Assembly: GCA_026418625.1 (NCBI GenBank)
Contig: JAOABA010000049.1
Coordinates: 62,001-126,000 of the forward strand
Source of the DNA: Candidatus Kapaibacterium sp.
GTDB lineage: Bacteria > Bacteroidota > Ignavibacteria > Kapaibacteriales > UBA2268
Direction: 5' to 3'
Length of the DNA: 64,000 nt
Below are positions 23,635-36,029 of this stretch, in pieces. The notes below the pieces were generated by a model. The model made no database searches. It was not told the origin of the DNA and was given only the letters and a program-made list of their open reading frames with translations. The position numbers and the translations under genes were made by a program. Every line of letters starts with the position of its first letter. Within the stretch, counting starts at the first letter, position 1.

Positions 23635-25032
23635 TTATTCAAAATCCACGATAATTTCATCATTTTTATCATCACTAACTGTATCTTTTTCAGTGCTATT
23701 TTCTTTGTTTTCTTCTTTTTCGTAATTCCTTATTCGCTCAAGTATTTCCTCCGACTCTGCTTCGTCAAATTCTGCTAAAATAATACCTCTCATTTCGATG
23801 AGAAAGTCTTTTGTCATTCCCTTAACATTCAATAATTCACCAATATCATATTCTAAAAACTCTCTTGCAGTTTCTATTCCTAATGATTTTAGTTCTTGAT
23901 ATAATGCAGTTCCCAATTCTTCCTTGAATTCGCTTAATTCTATATCTTCGCCACCCTCTTTAATTAGAGTGATTGAATAACCAGTTAGTTTTGATGCTAA
24001 TCTGACATTTTGCCCATTTTTGCCAATAGCTAAAGGAACCTGATCTTCTGAAACAACCACCGTAGCAGTCCTCGTCTCTTCTGATATAGTAATTTCTTTG
24101 ATCTTTGCTGGTAATAATGCTTTTGCTATGAATGTCTTTGGATTATCAGAATATTCAATTAAGTCAATATTTTCGTTGTTTAACTCTCTCACAATTGAAT
24201 GTATTCTTATCCCCTTCATTCCAACGCAAGCTCCAACAGGATCCACCCTGTCATCAGTTGACATAACTGCCACTTTAGATCTTTCTCCGGGATCTCTTGC
24301 AATAGCTTTAATCTTTATAATTCCGTCATAAATCTCAGGTATTTCAACTTCGAATAATTTAGCTAAAAATTCATCCGATGCTCTTGATAATATTAATTCA
24401 GGAACTCCACCACTACCAGTTCGCCTGACCTCTTTTAGTAATGCTTTAATTGTTTGATTCTTTTTCCCCTTGAACGTTTCATTAGGAATTTGCTCTTCCC
24501 TTGGCAATCTTAGTTCAACTTTATTATGCAAAACTAAAATGTCATTTCGGCGAATTTGATATATCTCTCCTACTAATATTTCTCCTACTCTATCAATATA
24601 TTCATTATATATATTTTCTTTTTCAATGTCTCGAATTCTTTGATTTAATCCCTGTGAAGCAAGTGTTATTAGCCTTCTTCCAAAATTTTCACCAATATTA
24701 TCTAACGTAATTTCTTCTATAAACTCATCACCAATTTCATATTCTTCATCGCTTTTTTCTCTGGCTTCTTTTAAACTAATTTCTGTTTCTCTATCTTCAA
24801 CTGTTTCAACCACTTTCTTCGTCAAATAAATTTCGATGTCTCCCTTGTCCATATTAACAATAATATCTGAATTAGCATTAGCTCCATATTTCTTTTTTAT
24901 AAGCTGCGACAATGTCTCTTCAAGAATACCTTGAAGCAAATCACGGTCAATATTTCTTTCCTTTGCCATTTCGGTGAAAGCTTCAATGATCATTTTTTTG
25001 TCACCACGTGCCTTTTCTTTAGCTTTTGCCAT
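23635..25032 (-). CDS. nusA: Transcription termination/antitermination factor NusA
   Basis: A 465-residue NusA. It has the N-terminal RNA polymerase-binding domain (1-120), an S1 domain (about 130-200), and KH1/KH2 with DPVGACVGMKGIRIHSIVRE and VPLAIGKNGQNVRLASKLTGY. A C-terminal helix-hairpin-helix-like segment (LLNVKGMTKDFLIEMRG) is followed by an acidic Glu/Asp/Asn tail. It heads the minus-strand translation block. rimP, normally just upstream, is not present before it. Confidence 0.96.
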   Translation of the reverse strand: MAKAKEKARGDKKMIIEAFTEMAKERNIDRDLLQGILEETLSQLIKKKYGANANSDIIVNMDKGDIEIYLTKKVVETVEDRETEISLKEAREKSDEEYEIGDEFIEEITLDNIGENFGRRLITLASQGLNQRIRDIEKENIYNEYIDRVGEILVGEIYQIRRNDILVLHNKVELRLPREEQIPNETFKGKKNQTIKALLKEVRRTGSGGVPELILSRASDEFLAKLFEVEIPEIYDGIIKIKAIARDPGERSKVAVMSTDDRVDPVGACVGMKGIRIHSIVRELNNENIDLIEYSDNPKTFIAKALLPAKIKEITISEETRTATVVVSEDQVPLAIGKNGQNVRLASKLTGYSITLIKEGGEDIELSEFKEELGTALYQELKSLGIETAREFLEYDIGELLNVKGMTKDFLIEMRGIILAEFDEAESEEILERIRNYEKEENKENSTEKDTVSDDKNDEIIVDFE

Positions 25033-25350
25033 TAATTTTCACCCTTTATTTAATAAATTAATTTGTATAAAAAAATCATTAAAAATAGCAATGGGCTCCA
25101 ACCATCTGTCAAAGCCCATCCCAAAAATTATCCATCACATAACTTACAAAAATACAAAAAAATTACGCTTTTTTCAAATAAATTTATTTAATCAAATCAA
25201 TATTATTCTCAATTTTAACCCTTAATTAACTAATTAATTCTTAGATTAGTGAATTTCTTATTTTGATTTATTTAGTTTTGAATTTTTATTGTTGTAACTT
25301 TCTCAAATTATTTTCGTTTTGTTAAATTGTAATAGACTTTATGGACTTTA
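25033..25350. promoter_or_regulatory. Divergent leader region between nusA and the phosphatase gene
   Basis: A 318-base AT-rich intergenic stretch that must hold both outward promoters. The one clear structure is a hairpin at 25091-25119 (ATGGGCT with AGCCCAT, 15-base loop) in the nusA leader. On the minus strand it is not followed by an immediate U-tract. There is no coding frame here, and no rimP. Confidence 0.55.
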
Positions 25351-27522
25351 ATGATTGAAATTTTTAAAAATATATTCAAAAACAATAAAATTAACACTGA
25401 AGTTGATGGAATAGTTCCTGTGCGAAAATATCAATTAACAACTATATATATCCTCCTAATCATTGCTTTAATACTAAAATTAACAAGTGATTCGCTTTTT
25501 TATATCATAGATCAATTTGACTTAAATATTGCAATTATTTTTAGAGTATTTTTATCGCTTTCAATTATTTTTTTTATTGGTTATCTTTTCTTTATTCACT
25601 TTACAAAAACTTTAGACTTAAAAGAATCAAATGACAATCAAAAATTTATTTTTGATACCTTGAAAGTGGTTTTAGCAACATCAATAATACCTCTGGCAAA
25701 TATATTTTTACCTAAAGCCCCTGAGGAAGATTTTAGTCCAATACCAAATTTAATAGTATTGTTTTATATTGAAATATTCTCGCTCTTTATTATTGTTACA
25801 GCTTTTTTTACGCTTTCTTATCTTTTCAAATGGTTAATCCTTAGAAGGCATCGCAAAACAAAATTTCAAAACACTTTAATTTTGACTTCATTGTTTTTCA
25901 TTTTTATAACTGAAATTTTAAAAACAATTTTTATATCAAAAAACGATACCACTTATACTATCCTAAATATTATTATTGGGATACTCTTTGTCTTTGCATT
26001 CTTGTTGACATTCATTACTTCTAAGAAAAACAATTGGATTGCTGTTTTACCGAAAAGAGATAAATGGAAAATACTTGGAATTTCAATATTTGGTATCATT
26101 ATTTCAATCATTACGATTGATTTAGTCAATAATGAAAATAATTTTTTCATTAATGGAATTATTATAGTTTATGGTGCCAATATTTCTATTCTTATCTCTT
26201 TAACGATGGTTATAGCTTATTTTTTGAGAATTTCATTTGCTACCATCTTAACATTTCCAACCTCAAAAATTGTCGAACAAAGGACCTACGAACTCAATTC
26301 ACTTACATATTTAAATAAATTAGTTGCAAATTTTACTGAATTCAATAAACTAATTGATACAATCACACTATTGGCTATGAAAGCCTGTAACGCTTCTGGT
26401 TCTTGGATAGAAATCTATGAGTCTGATGGAAATGTTTCAGTTGCTTCTTCAAAAATGATTAAACCAGAAATTATCAAAAGTCTTCATATCAAGCCCGGTA
26501 TTGTTGAATTTTTCAAATCAATAAATGAAACAACTATAATAGAGTCCATCCCCGATAAATCAATTGAATACCCTGAATTAAATTTAATTGATTTTGCAAA
26601 GTCAATTATTATCACCCCTTTATTCAAAGGAAATCATAGAATCGGTTCTCTTATCGTTTTCAAATTAAATGAATACGATTTTGAACAAGAAGAGCTTCTC
26701 TTGATGAAAGCATTCGGAGATAATGTTACAATAGCTTTGGAAAATTCCAGATTACTCGAAGAATCCCTTTTAAAAGAAAGATATAGACAAGAATTATTAA
26801 TCGCTCGTGAAATAGAACAAAAATTAATACCAAATACATTACCAACAATACCAAATTATTCAATAGCCGGTTATATGAATCCTGCTGAAGAAGTTGGCGG
26901 CGATTATTATGATGTTATCCGCTTAGCAAATGGAAATTATTGTATCCTTTTGGGTGATGTTTCTGGTAAAGGTATGAGTGCAGCTTTTTATATGGCTTTA
27001 CTTAAAGGCGTCGTTTTAGGAACTGCAAAAGAAAGTAACTCGGCAAAAGAAATTATTTGCAAGTTGAATGGAATTTTATACGAGAATATGGAAAAAACAA
27101 TGTTCATAACTCTTTATGCTATTTCAATTGATAATTTCAGCGGTGATATTACTTTGTGTCGAGCTGGTCATATGCCTGCTCTCCTAAAAACTAATAATAG
27201 CATAAAAATGTTAACACCTAAAGGTTTAGGAATAGGATTGGTTGATAGCTCAATTTTCGATAGTCTAATTGAAGAAAAAAAAATAAAATTAGAAAAAAAT
27301 GATGTATGTCTTCTTTTCAGCGATGGTATAAATGAGCTTCAAAATGATAGTAAAGAAGAGTTTGGTTTTGATCGCTTAATTCAATCAATATCAAAGTTTG
27401 ATGGTAATGACTCTCAAGAGCTTTTGGGTCATATAAATTCCGAATTAAGAATATTTGCAGGAAATGAAGCTCAGAAAGATGATATGACTATTTTTTCAAT
27501 AATTTTTCAAGGTAATTCTTAA
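25351..27522 (+). CDS. Membrane SpoIIE-type serine phosphatase (RsbU-like) with GAF domain
   Basis: A 723-residue sensor phosphatase. About eight hydrophobic membrane segments cover residues 27-300, followed by a GAF-like domain (about 315-460) ending in the EQEELLLMKAFGDNVTIALENSRL helix. A PP2C/SpoIIE phosphatase domain (about 490-720) holds the metal-binding motifs GGDYYDV, LGDVSGKGMSAAF, RAGHMPALL and the late DDMTIFS. It should dephosphorylate a STAS antagonist such as the one 81 bases downstream, in response to a membrane or ligand signal. The input signal is unknown. Confidence 0.9.
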   Translation: MIEIFKNIFKNNKINTEVDGIVPVRKYQLTTIYILLIIALILKLTSDSLFYIIDQFDLNIAIIFRVFLSLSIIFFIGYLFFIHFTKTLDLKESNDNQKFIFDTLKVVLATSIIPLANIFLPKAPEEDFSPIPNLIVLFYIEIFSLFIIVTAFFTLSYLFKWLILRRHRKTKFQNTLILTSLFFIFITEILKTIFISKNDTTYTILNIIIGILFVFAFLLTFITSKKNNWIAVLPKRDKWKILGISIFGIIISIITIDLVNNENNFFINGIIIVYGANISILISLTMVIAYFLRISFATILTFPTSKIVEQRTYELNSLTYLNKLVANFTEFNKLIDTITLLAMKACNASGSWIEIYESDGNVSVASSKMIKPEIIKSLHIKPGIVEFFKSINETTIIESIPDKSIEYPELNLIDFAKSIIITPLFKGNHRIGSLIVFKLNEYDFEQEELLLMKAFGDNVTIALENSRLLEESLLKERYRQELLIAREIEQKLIPNTLPTIPNYSIAGYMNPAEEVGGDYYDVIRLANGNYCILLGDVSGKGMSAAFYMALLKGVVLGTAKESNSAKEIICKLNGILYENMEKTMFITLYAISIDNFSGDITLCRAGHMPALLKTNNSIKMLTPKGLGIGLVDSSIFDSLIEEKKIKLEKNDVCLLFSDGINELQNDSKEEFGFDRLIQSISKFDGNDSQELLGHINSELRIFAGNEAQKDDMTIFSIIFQGNS

Positions 27523-27603
27523 TTTTATATTTATTATGATTTTTACTTTTTATTACATTATTTTTGTTTTTACTAATTAAAACAATTTATATAAGAGGAT
27601 ACT

Positions 27604-27966
27604 ATGTCTGCCAAAAACAAATTTAATGTGTCTCAAAATGAAATTGATGGGATAAATATTCTTAGTCTTAGTGGATTTCTTGACGCACACACTGCACCAA
27701 TTCTCGAAGACAAAATAAGTAACATTATTAAAAATGGGAATAATAAAATTCTTATAAATTTTTCTGATTTGGACTACATTTCAAGTGCTGGTTTAGGCGT
27801 TTTTATGGCTTTCATCGAAGAGCTTAGGCAATCTGGGGGTGATATTAAAATGGCTGCTATGAAACCCAAAGTATTTACAATATTCGATTTGCTCGGTTTC
27901 CCTTTACTTTTTGATATTGAAAAAACTGAACAAGAAGCTTTATTAAAATTTAAGTCCTCTAAATAA
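27604..27966 (+). CDS. STAS anti-sigma factor antagonist (RsbV-like)
   Basis: A 120-residue STAS protein of the SpoIIAA/RsbV class. The family core is INFSDLDYISSAGLGVFMAF, in which S60/S61 sits at the phosphoacceptor site, and the C-terminal IFDLLGF helix follows. In the unphosphorylated state it would bind the kinase encoded 3 bases downstream. AGAGG lies before the ATG. With the phosphatase upstream and the kinase downstream it makes a complete partner switch. Confidence 0.92.
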   Translation: MSAKNKFNVSQNEIDGINILSLSGFLDAHTAPILEDKISNIIKNGNNKILINFSDLDYISSAGLGVFMAFIEELRQSGGDIKMAAMKPKVFTIFDLLGFPLLFDIEKTEQEALLKFKSSK

Positions 27967-27969
27967 TTA

Positions 27970-28422
27970 ATGATTTCAGAAATGATTAACAAAAAATTAA
28001 ATAAAAATTCTGAAGCAGTTTTTTCAGCAGACTTTAAAAATCTCGAAAAAATTAGAGATTTTGTTAAACAATTTGCTTTAAAAAATGGTTTTAATGAGGA
28101 AGTATCCGATAAAATAGCTCTTGCTGTGGATGAAGCATGCACCAATCTGATTAGATATTCATTCAATTTTGATAATAATCAAAAAATTAAAATAAGTGTT
28201 CAAACCGATGATAGATTTTTTATTGTTAATATATTTGACGAAGGTAAGCCATTTAACCCTCTTGATGTTCCAAAACCTGATATGAATGAGTATATATTGA
28301 ATTTCAAAAAAGGTGGACTTGGAATTTATCTTATTCGTTCAGTTATGGATGAAATTGGTTATCTTCCCTCTAACGAGAACAATCCTCAAAATACTCTTAC
28401 CCTAAAAAAACTTTTAGCTTAG
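27970..28422 (+). CDS. HATPase anti-sigma/serine kinase (RsbW-like)
   Basis: A 150-residue GHKL ATP-binding protein of the RsbW/SpoIIAB class. The N-box is VDEACTNLIRYSF (about 53-65), G1 is FDEGKPFNP and G2 is KKGGLGIYLIRSVMDEI. It should phosphorylate and bind the STAS protein encoded just upstream. In classical systems it also sequesters a sigma factor, but no sigma factor gene is adjacent, so the output target is unknown. Confidence 0.9.
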   Translation: MISEMINKKLNKNSEAVFSADFKNLEKIRDFVKQFALKNGFNEEVSDKIALAVDEACTNLIRYSFNFDNNQKIKISVQTDDRFFIVNIFDEGKPFNPLDVPKPDMNEYILNFKKGGLGIYLIRSVMDEIGYLPSNENNPQNTLTLKKLLA

Positions 28423-28476
28423 ATTATTAATTATTTATTAATTTTGTTTTTTTAAAATAACTTTATTTAAATTTAA

Positions 28477-29505
28477 GTGAAAGCTATAATTTTATTATCA
28501 GGTATTGTTCTTGGTCTTGTTTTGGGTTTATTTCCGAGTATTCTCAAACCAAAACCATTAATTTGGAAAATAATAACGATTATATTAGTAACTCTCACTA
28601 TTATGTTATCATTTCTACCCCCTATTGGGGCTGATGTTGAAACAGCTTCATTCATTCTTGAAGCTAAACCTAATCATCAGCTTAACTTAAAAGGCAAAAT
28701 AACAAGTTTGACTAATAATCAAGATGGAAAGTCTATAATTATTACTGATAATTTTGGTAAAACTGCAGAAATATCCTTAATAAAAGGAACTAACGACGTA
28801 AATTTTAAATTAGGTGATTTTGTCGTAATGGCAGTCTCAAAAGGAAAATCTCCAGATAATTTTAATTTTTTAAGAACCGTTTCTATAAACCCATTGCTAT
28901 CCTTGCCCTATGTTCCAAAACTTGAAGAACAAATTAGAATACTCAATTTTCACGTTCCAATGGCTTGGATTTCAGTATTGGCTTATTTATTGGCTATGAT
29001 TTATTCAATCAGATATCTAAAATCAAAAGATTTTAATAATGATGTCTTAGCTGCTTCAGCTGCAGCAATAGGAACACTATTCGCCATCTTAGCTACAACC
29101 ACCGGAATGATTTGGGCAAAATTTAACTGGGGCTCTTTTTGGAATTGGGATCCGAGGGAAACTTCAATATTTATTTTATTACTTATTTATGGTGCTTATT
29201 TTGCCCTTAGATCTGCTATAGACAATCCTGAGCTAAAAGCTCGTTTAAGTTCTGTTTATTCGATCATTGCTTTCATAACAGTCCCTTTTTTGGTTTTTAT
29301 TCTTCCCAGGCTCGTTGATAGTCTCCATCCCGGTTCAGCAAATGATGATACTGCTGGACCAATTTTAAGCACCAAGGAAGGCACATTAAACATTTTTCAA
29401 CAAATTACTTTTAGCTTGGGTTTTGCCTCATTTACAGCAATTTTTTTCTGGATGTTTAATATCTGGTCGAGAATTGTTTTAATTTTTCATAAGAAATCAA
29501 TTTGA
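28477..29505 (+). CDS. ccmC: CcmC/CcsA-family heme protein with extra N-terminal domain
   Basis: A 342-residue protein. Residues about 150-340 are a CcmC/CcsA-type heme-handling domain with the tryptophan-rich motif NWGSFWNWDPRET (W218-T229) and candidate heme-ligand histidines H159 (NFHVPMAW) and H284 (SLHPG). Residues 1-50 form two membrane helices, and about 55-140 form a beta-rich domain that ordinary CcmC (about 220-250 residues) lacks. The start is GTG. ccmD, ccmE and ccmF follow in order, supporting the cytochrome c maturation assignment. The extra domain's role is unknown. Confidence 0.85.
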   Translation: MKAIILLSGIVLGLVLGLFPSILKPKPLIWKIITIILVTLTIMLSFLPPIGADVETASFILEAKPNHQLNLKGKITSLTNNQDGKSIIITDNFGKTAEISLIKGTNDVNFKLGDFVVMAVSKGKSPDNFNFLRTVSINPLLSLPYVPKLEEQIRILNFHVPMAWISVLAYLLAMIYSIRYLKSKDFNNDVLAASAAAIGTLFAILATTTGMIWAKFNWGSFWNWDPRETSIFILLLIYGAYFALRSAIDNPELKARLSSVYSIIAFITVPFLVFILPRLVDSLHPGSANDDTAGPILSTKEGTLNIFQQITFSLGFASFTAIFFWMFNIWSRIVLIFHKKSI

Positions 29506-29562
29506 AAATTCTGTTTTGTAAATATTTTTTAATTTTAAATCGTCAAAACATAGTGGAAATAT

Positions 29563-29718
29563 ATGCAAGAGTTTTTAGAAAATAATTCGCTTTATGTTGT
29601 TCTTGGAATTGTCCTAATGATTTGGACAGGTATTATCGTTTTCTTTATTACTGTTGATAAAAGGCTTAAAAAACTTGAAATCAAAATTAACTCTGAAAAT
29701 ACTGAAAAATTTAATTGA
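29563..29718 (+). CDS. ccmD: CcmD-like small membrane protein (51 aa)
   Basis: A 51-residue frame with one membrane helix (SLYVVLGIVLMIWTGIIVFF) followed by a charged tail (TVDKRLKKLEIKINSE). Size, topology and position between ccmC and ccmE fit CcmD, which in other bacteria helps release holo-CcmE from the CcmABC complex. GTGGAAAT lies before the ATG. The assignment depends mainly on context because CcmD sequences are poorly conserved. Confidence 0.78.
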   Translation: MQEFLENNSLYVVLGIVLMIWTGIIVFFITVDKRLKKLEIKINSENTEKFN

Positions 29719-29727
29719 GAGTTCTAT

Positions 29728-30123
29728 ATGAAATTAAGATACATTATCGGAATTATACTTGCAGTAATTTTTATTATTATTGCAGTTTTTTCTTCCAGTT
29801 TTAGTTCGATTGAATACTCTAACTTCACTCCAGCCAAGCTTAATGGCAAGAAAGTTCAAGTTAAAGGAACTTGGGTGAAAGATATGCCCTCAAACTATGA
29901 CCCTTCTACTAACACTTTTTCCTTTTATATGAAAGATTATGAAGAAAAAATCTCAAAAGTTGTCTATAAGGGTGGAAAACCTAACAATTTCGAGATTGCT
30001 ACTCATCTTGTTATAAAAGGTAAATTTACTGGGGATGAATTCTCCGCCTCTGAAATCCTTACTAAATGTCCCTCTAAATATGAAGGGAACATTGATGATT
30101 TAAAAAAGCAACAAAATCTCTGA
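29728..30123 (+). CDS. ccmE: CcmE heme chaperone, cysteine (CxxxY) type
   Basis: A 131-residue CcmE with one membrane anchor (about 5-25) and an OB-fold periplasmic domain including KVQVKGTWVKDM, the strand region FSFYMKDYEEKI and VVYKGGKPNNFE. CcmE normally carries heme on a histidine in an HxxxY motif. Here the motif is C114-PSK-Y118 (ILTKCPSKYEG), the Cys variant known from some other lineages. It starts 9 bases after ccmD and is followed by ccmF. It should carry heme to CcmF. Confidence 0.9.
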   Translation: MKLRYIIGIILAVIFIIIAVFSSSFSSIEYSNFTPAKLNGKKVQVKGTWVKDMPSNYDPSTNTFSFYMKDYEEKISKVVYKGGKPNNFEIATHLVIKGKFTGDEFSASEILTKCPSKYEGNIDDLKKQQNL

Positions 30124-30153
30124 TTTTTTTCACTCTGAATAAGGATAATTATT

Positions 30154-33788
<3,635 letters not shown>

Positions 33789-33879
33789 TTATAAAAATCT
33801 TTTTTAATTTTTCAATTTAATACAAAATTTCAGATTTTTTTAAATATTTTTAATTTTTTATTCTCTGGAATTTTTTGAT

Positions 33880-34779
33880 ATGAAATTAAAATCAATTGGT
33901 ATAATTGGAATTGGAAAGCTTGGTGAATCTTTATTTGATATGCTTTCTCATTTGAGAAAACTTTCTTTTGTTCTTATTAGAAATAAAAAAAGAATTCAAG
34001 AAATAAAAGAAAAATATTTTAGATCATCTAATGAAACTACCCGAATTATTCAAAATATTAACGAAATACTTGATTCTTTTGACTGTATATTCATTACTGT
34101 AAATGATGGATCTATCAAAAGTGTCGTAGAAGATCTAATTAAAACCAAATTGGATTTTAGAAATAAATTCATTATTCATTGTTCTGGTATTCAGGATCCT
34201 AACATATTGTCACCTTTAGCCGATAGGGGTGCTATAACCGTAGCTGCTCATCCTTATCAAACCTTTTTCCAACCTTCAAAAAAGAATTTTCAGGGTATTT
34301 ATTGGGGAATTGAGAGCTCTTTTGATATTCAAATAATTGAACCATTTTTAAATTTATTAAAATCTTTTAAGAGTAATTATCATTTTCTTGAGTTTTCATC
34401 CAAGGATAAAAAGACTTTATATCATTTGTCTGCTGTTTTAGCTTCTAATTTTACCTCTTTAATATTATTTAAAGCTAATGAAATATTAAATAAATCAGGG
34501 ATAGATAACATTGATATTTTAAAGCCTATTATTATCACAACCATCAAGAATTTTTTTGAAAGTGAAGATTCAAAGTTTCCTCTAACAGGTCCTGCAATAA
34601 GAGGTGATATCACAACTATAAAAGAACATTTAAAAGCTATTGAGTCTAACAAACAATTTTTCGATTTTTATGTAAATATTACAAAACATATTGCACTAAC
34701 AGCCCACCAGCATAAAATAATCAAGAAAAAAGATTTTAACCAAATTCTAACCCTTTTTAATGAAGAATCTGTTAAATAA
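33880..34779 (+). CDS. Rossmann-like/DUF2520 NAD(P)-binding protein
   Basis: A 299-residue two-domain protein. An N-terminal Rossmann domain has IGIIGIGKLGESLF and the second-strand region FDCIFITVNDGSI. The C-terminal domain corresponds to DUF2520, with a conserved helix region holding HLSAVLASNFTSL and LTGPAIRGDITTIKEHLKAI. The pair resembles prephenate dehydrogenase and pyrroline-5-carboxylate reductase relatives. The substrate is unknown. It appears to be transcribed alone or together with the following lipoprotein. Confidence 0.8.
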   Translation: MKLKSIGIIGIGKLGESLFDMLSHLRKLSFVLIRNKKRIQEIKEKYFRSSNETTRIIQNINEILDSFDCIFITVNDGSIKSVVEDLIKTKLDFRNKFIIHCSGIQDPNILSPLADRGAITVAAHPYQTFFQPSKKNFQGIYWGIESSFDIQIIEPFLNLLKSFKSNYHFLEFSSKDKKTLYHLSAVLASNFTSLILFKANEILNKSGIDNIDILKPIIITTIKNFFESEDSKFPLTGPAIRGDITTIKEHLKAIESNKQFFDFYVNITKHIALTAHQHKIIKKKDFNQILTLFNEESVK

Positions 34780-34882
34780 TAGAAATTAATATCATCAAAA
34801 AAAATATTTTGTCTATAATGAAAAAATTTTCATTATATTAATTTTTGTTCTTTTTGCAATATGAATTTATTTTCCACTTTTT

Positions 34883-34887
34883 AGGAG
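34883..34887 (+). promoter_or_regulatory. Ribosome binding site deciding the 34893 start
   Basis: AGGAG lies 5 bases before the ATG at 34893. The frame can be opened earlier at 34845, but this site and the signal peptide support 34893. Confidence 0.65.
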
Positions 34888-34892
34888 TAATA

Positions 34893-35537
34893 ATGTATTT
34901 TTTTAAACTGATCTTAATAGCTGCTATTACTACTTTTTTTCTGCTTTCTTGCGGTGAAAAAGTAGATGAGTTAAAAAAAGCTGCCGAAATGGTTCAAAAA
35001 GCACCAGAAATGGCGAAAAATATGGAGCAATCTGCTAACGAAGCTCAAGCTATTCGTGAGCAAAGAGTTAAACGTGGCGATACATTAGCTATGCATTACG
35101 AAAAACTTCAAACCTATCTTCCAGCTTCTATTCCCGGTTACGAAGCCGAAGAACCCTCCGGCGAGACAATGAATTATATGGGTTTTAGTTACTCCACTGC
35201 CTCTCGTAGGTATGTCCAAAAAGGTGGTGATATTTCTAAAGAAATTGAAGTCCAAATAATTGATTATGTTGCTGTTGAGTCTCTTTATCTTGCTGCTACT
35301 TACTGGCTAAGCGGTTTCTCAAGGGAAAATGCCGAAAGTTATGACAAAACTTTTGACCCGGGTATCAAAAATGTTTTTGCACTCGATCATTTTGAGAAAA
35401 AAGATAAAAGAGGTGAAGTTACCTATGGTGTTGGCTACAGATTTTTAATTAAAATTACTGGCAATCATATTGACAATACTGACATTTTAAAAAATGTTGC
35501 TAAAAGTATGAAACTCGAAGAATTAGCAAAAATGTAA
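34893..35537 (+). CDS. Lipoprotein of unknown function
   Basis: A 214-residue lipoprotein with a signal segment and lipobox FLLSC, the Cys being about residue 19. A helical stretch rich in Lys, Glu and Ala (VDELKKAAEMVQKAPEMAKN) is followed by a domain with YLPASIPGYEAEEPSG, the aromatic EVQIIDYVAVESLYLAATYW and a C-terminal IDNTDILKNVAKSM. I do not recognise a family. The DUF4870 gene begins 26 bases downstream, so they are likely co-transcribed. Confidence 0.75.
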   Translation: MYFFKLILIAAITTFFLLSCGEKVDELKKAAEMVQKAPEMAKNMEQSANEAQAIREQRVKRGDTLAMHYEKLQTYLPASIPGYEAEEPSGETMNYMGFSYSTASRRYVQKGGDISKEIEVQIIDYVAVESLYLAATYWLSGFSRENAESYDKTFDPGIKNVFALDHFEKKDKRGEVTYGVGYRFLIKITGNHIDNTDILKNVAKSMKLEELAKM

Positions 35538-35563
35538 TTTTTTTCACTATTCAAGGATTAATT

Positions 35564-35908
35564 ATGAATGAAACATTTAATACACAGGAACAAGTTTTTT
35601 CTCCAGAAGATATTGAAAAGAACAAAGTTATTTCTTTTCTGGCTTATCTGATTTTCTTTATACCTTTAATTGCTGCACCTGATTCAAAATTCGCTAGATT
35701 TCACGCTAATCAAGGTCTTATTCTTTTAATTTTTTCACTAGCCATTTATATCATTGGTTCGGTTACAACAGTGATTTTTATTGGATTTATTATTCTTTTC
35801 ATAGGTTGGATACCTATATTAGTATTTGCAATAATGGGTATTATTAACGCTCTTAATGGTCAAGCTAAACCCTTGCCTCTTATAGGTAAATTCACAATTC
35901 TAAAATAA
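35564..35908 (+). CDS. DUF4870-like small membrane protein
   Basis: A 114-residue protein with three hydrophobic segments. The pattern of a polar N-terminus, the helix KVISFLAYLIFFIPLI, then KFARFHANQGLILLIFSLAIY and the late helix ILVFAIMGIINALNGQAKPLPLIG is typical of the DUF4870 (YhaH-like) family. The HANQG motif is a strong marker. Function is unknown. A terminator closes the unit. Confidence 0.85.
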   Translation: MNETFNTQEQVFSPEDIEKNKVISFLAYLIFFIPLIAAPDSKFARFHANQGLILLIFSLAIYIIGSVTTVIFIGFIILFIGWIPILVFAIMGIINALNGQAKPLPLIGKFTILK

Positions 35909-35930
35909 ATTAAAAATCATTATAATTTTC

Positions 35931-35958
35931 GGAGGCTGAATTTTTTCAGCCTCCTTTT
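35931..35958 (+). terminator. Intrinsic terminator after the DUF4870 gene
   Basis: A 10-bp stem GGAGGCTGAA/TTCAGCCTCC with a 4-base loop (arms 35931-35940 and 35945-35954) is followed by TTTT. The minus-strand side has no long U-tract, so it mainly serves the plus-strand unit. Confidence 0.85.
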
Positions 35959-36029
35959 CTGAAAATAGTGCTATTTATAAAATCCTGAATATCTATCAGT
36001 AATAACTAAGAATATACAATTTAAATCAC

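Noticed and set aside
25091-25119. nusA leader hairpin as a riboswitch
   Set aside because: Only one simple stem-loop can be seen, without a conserved aptamer pattern, so a riboswitch call would be a guess.
28477-29505. Reading the first gene of the ccm set as ccmB or an ABC permease
   Set aside because: The NWGSFWNWDP tryptophan motif with flanking His is diagnostic of the CcmC/CcmF/CcsA superfamily, and there is no ABC-permease pattern.
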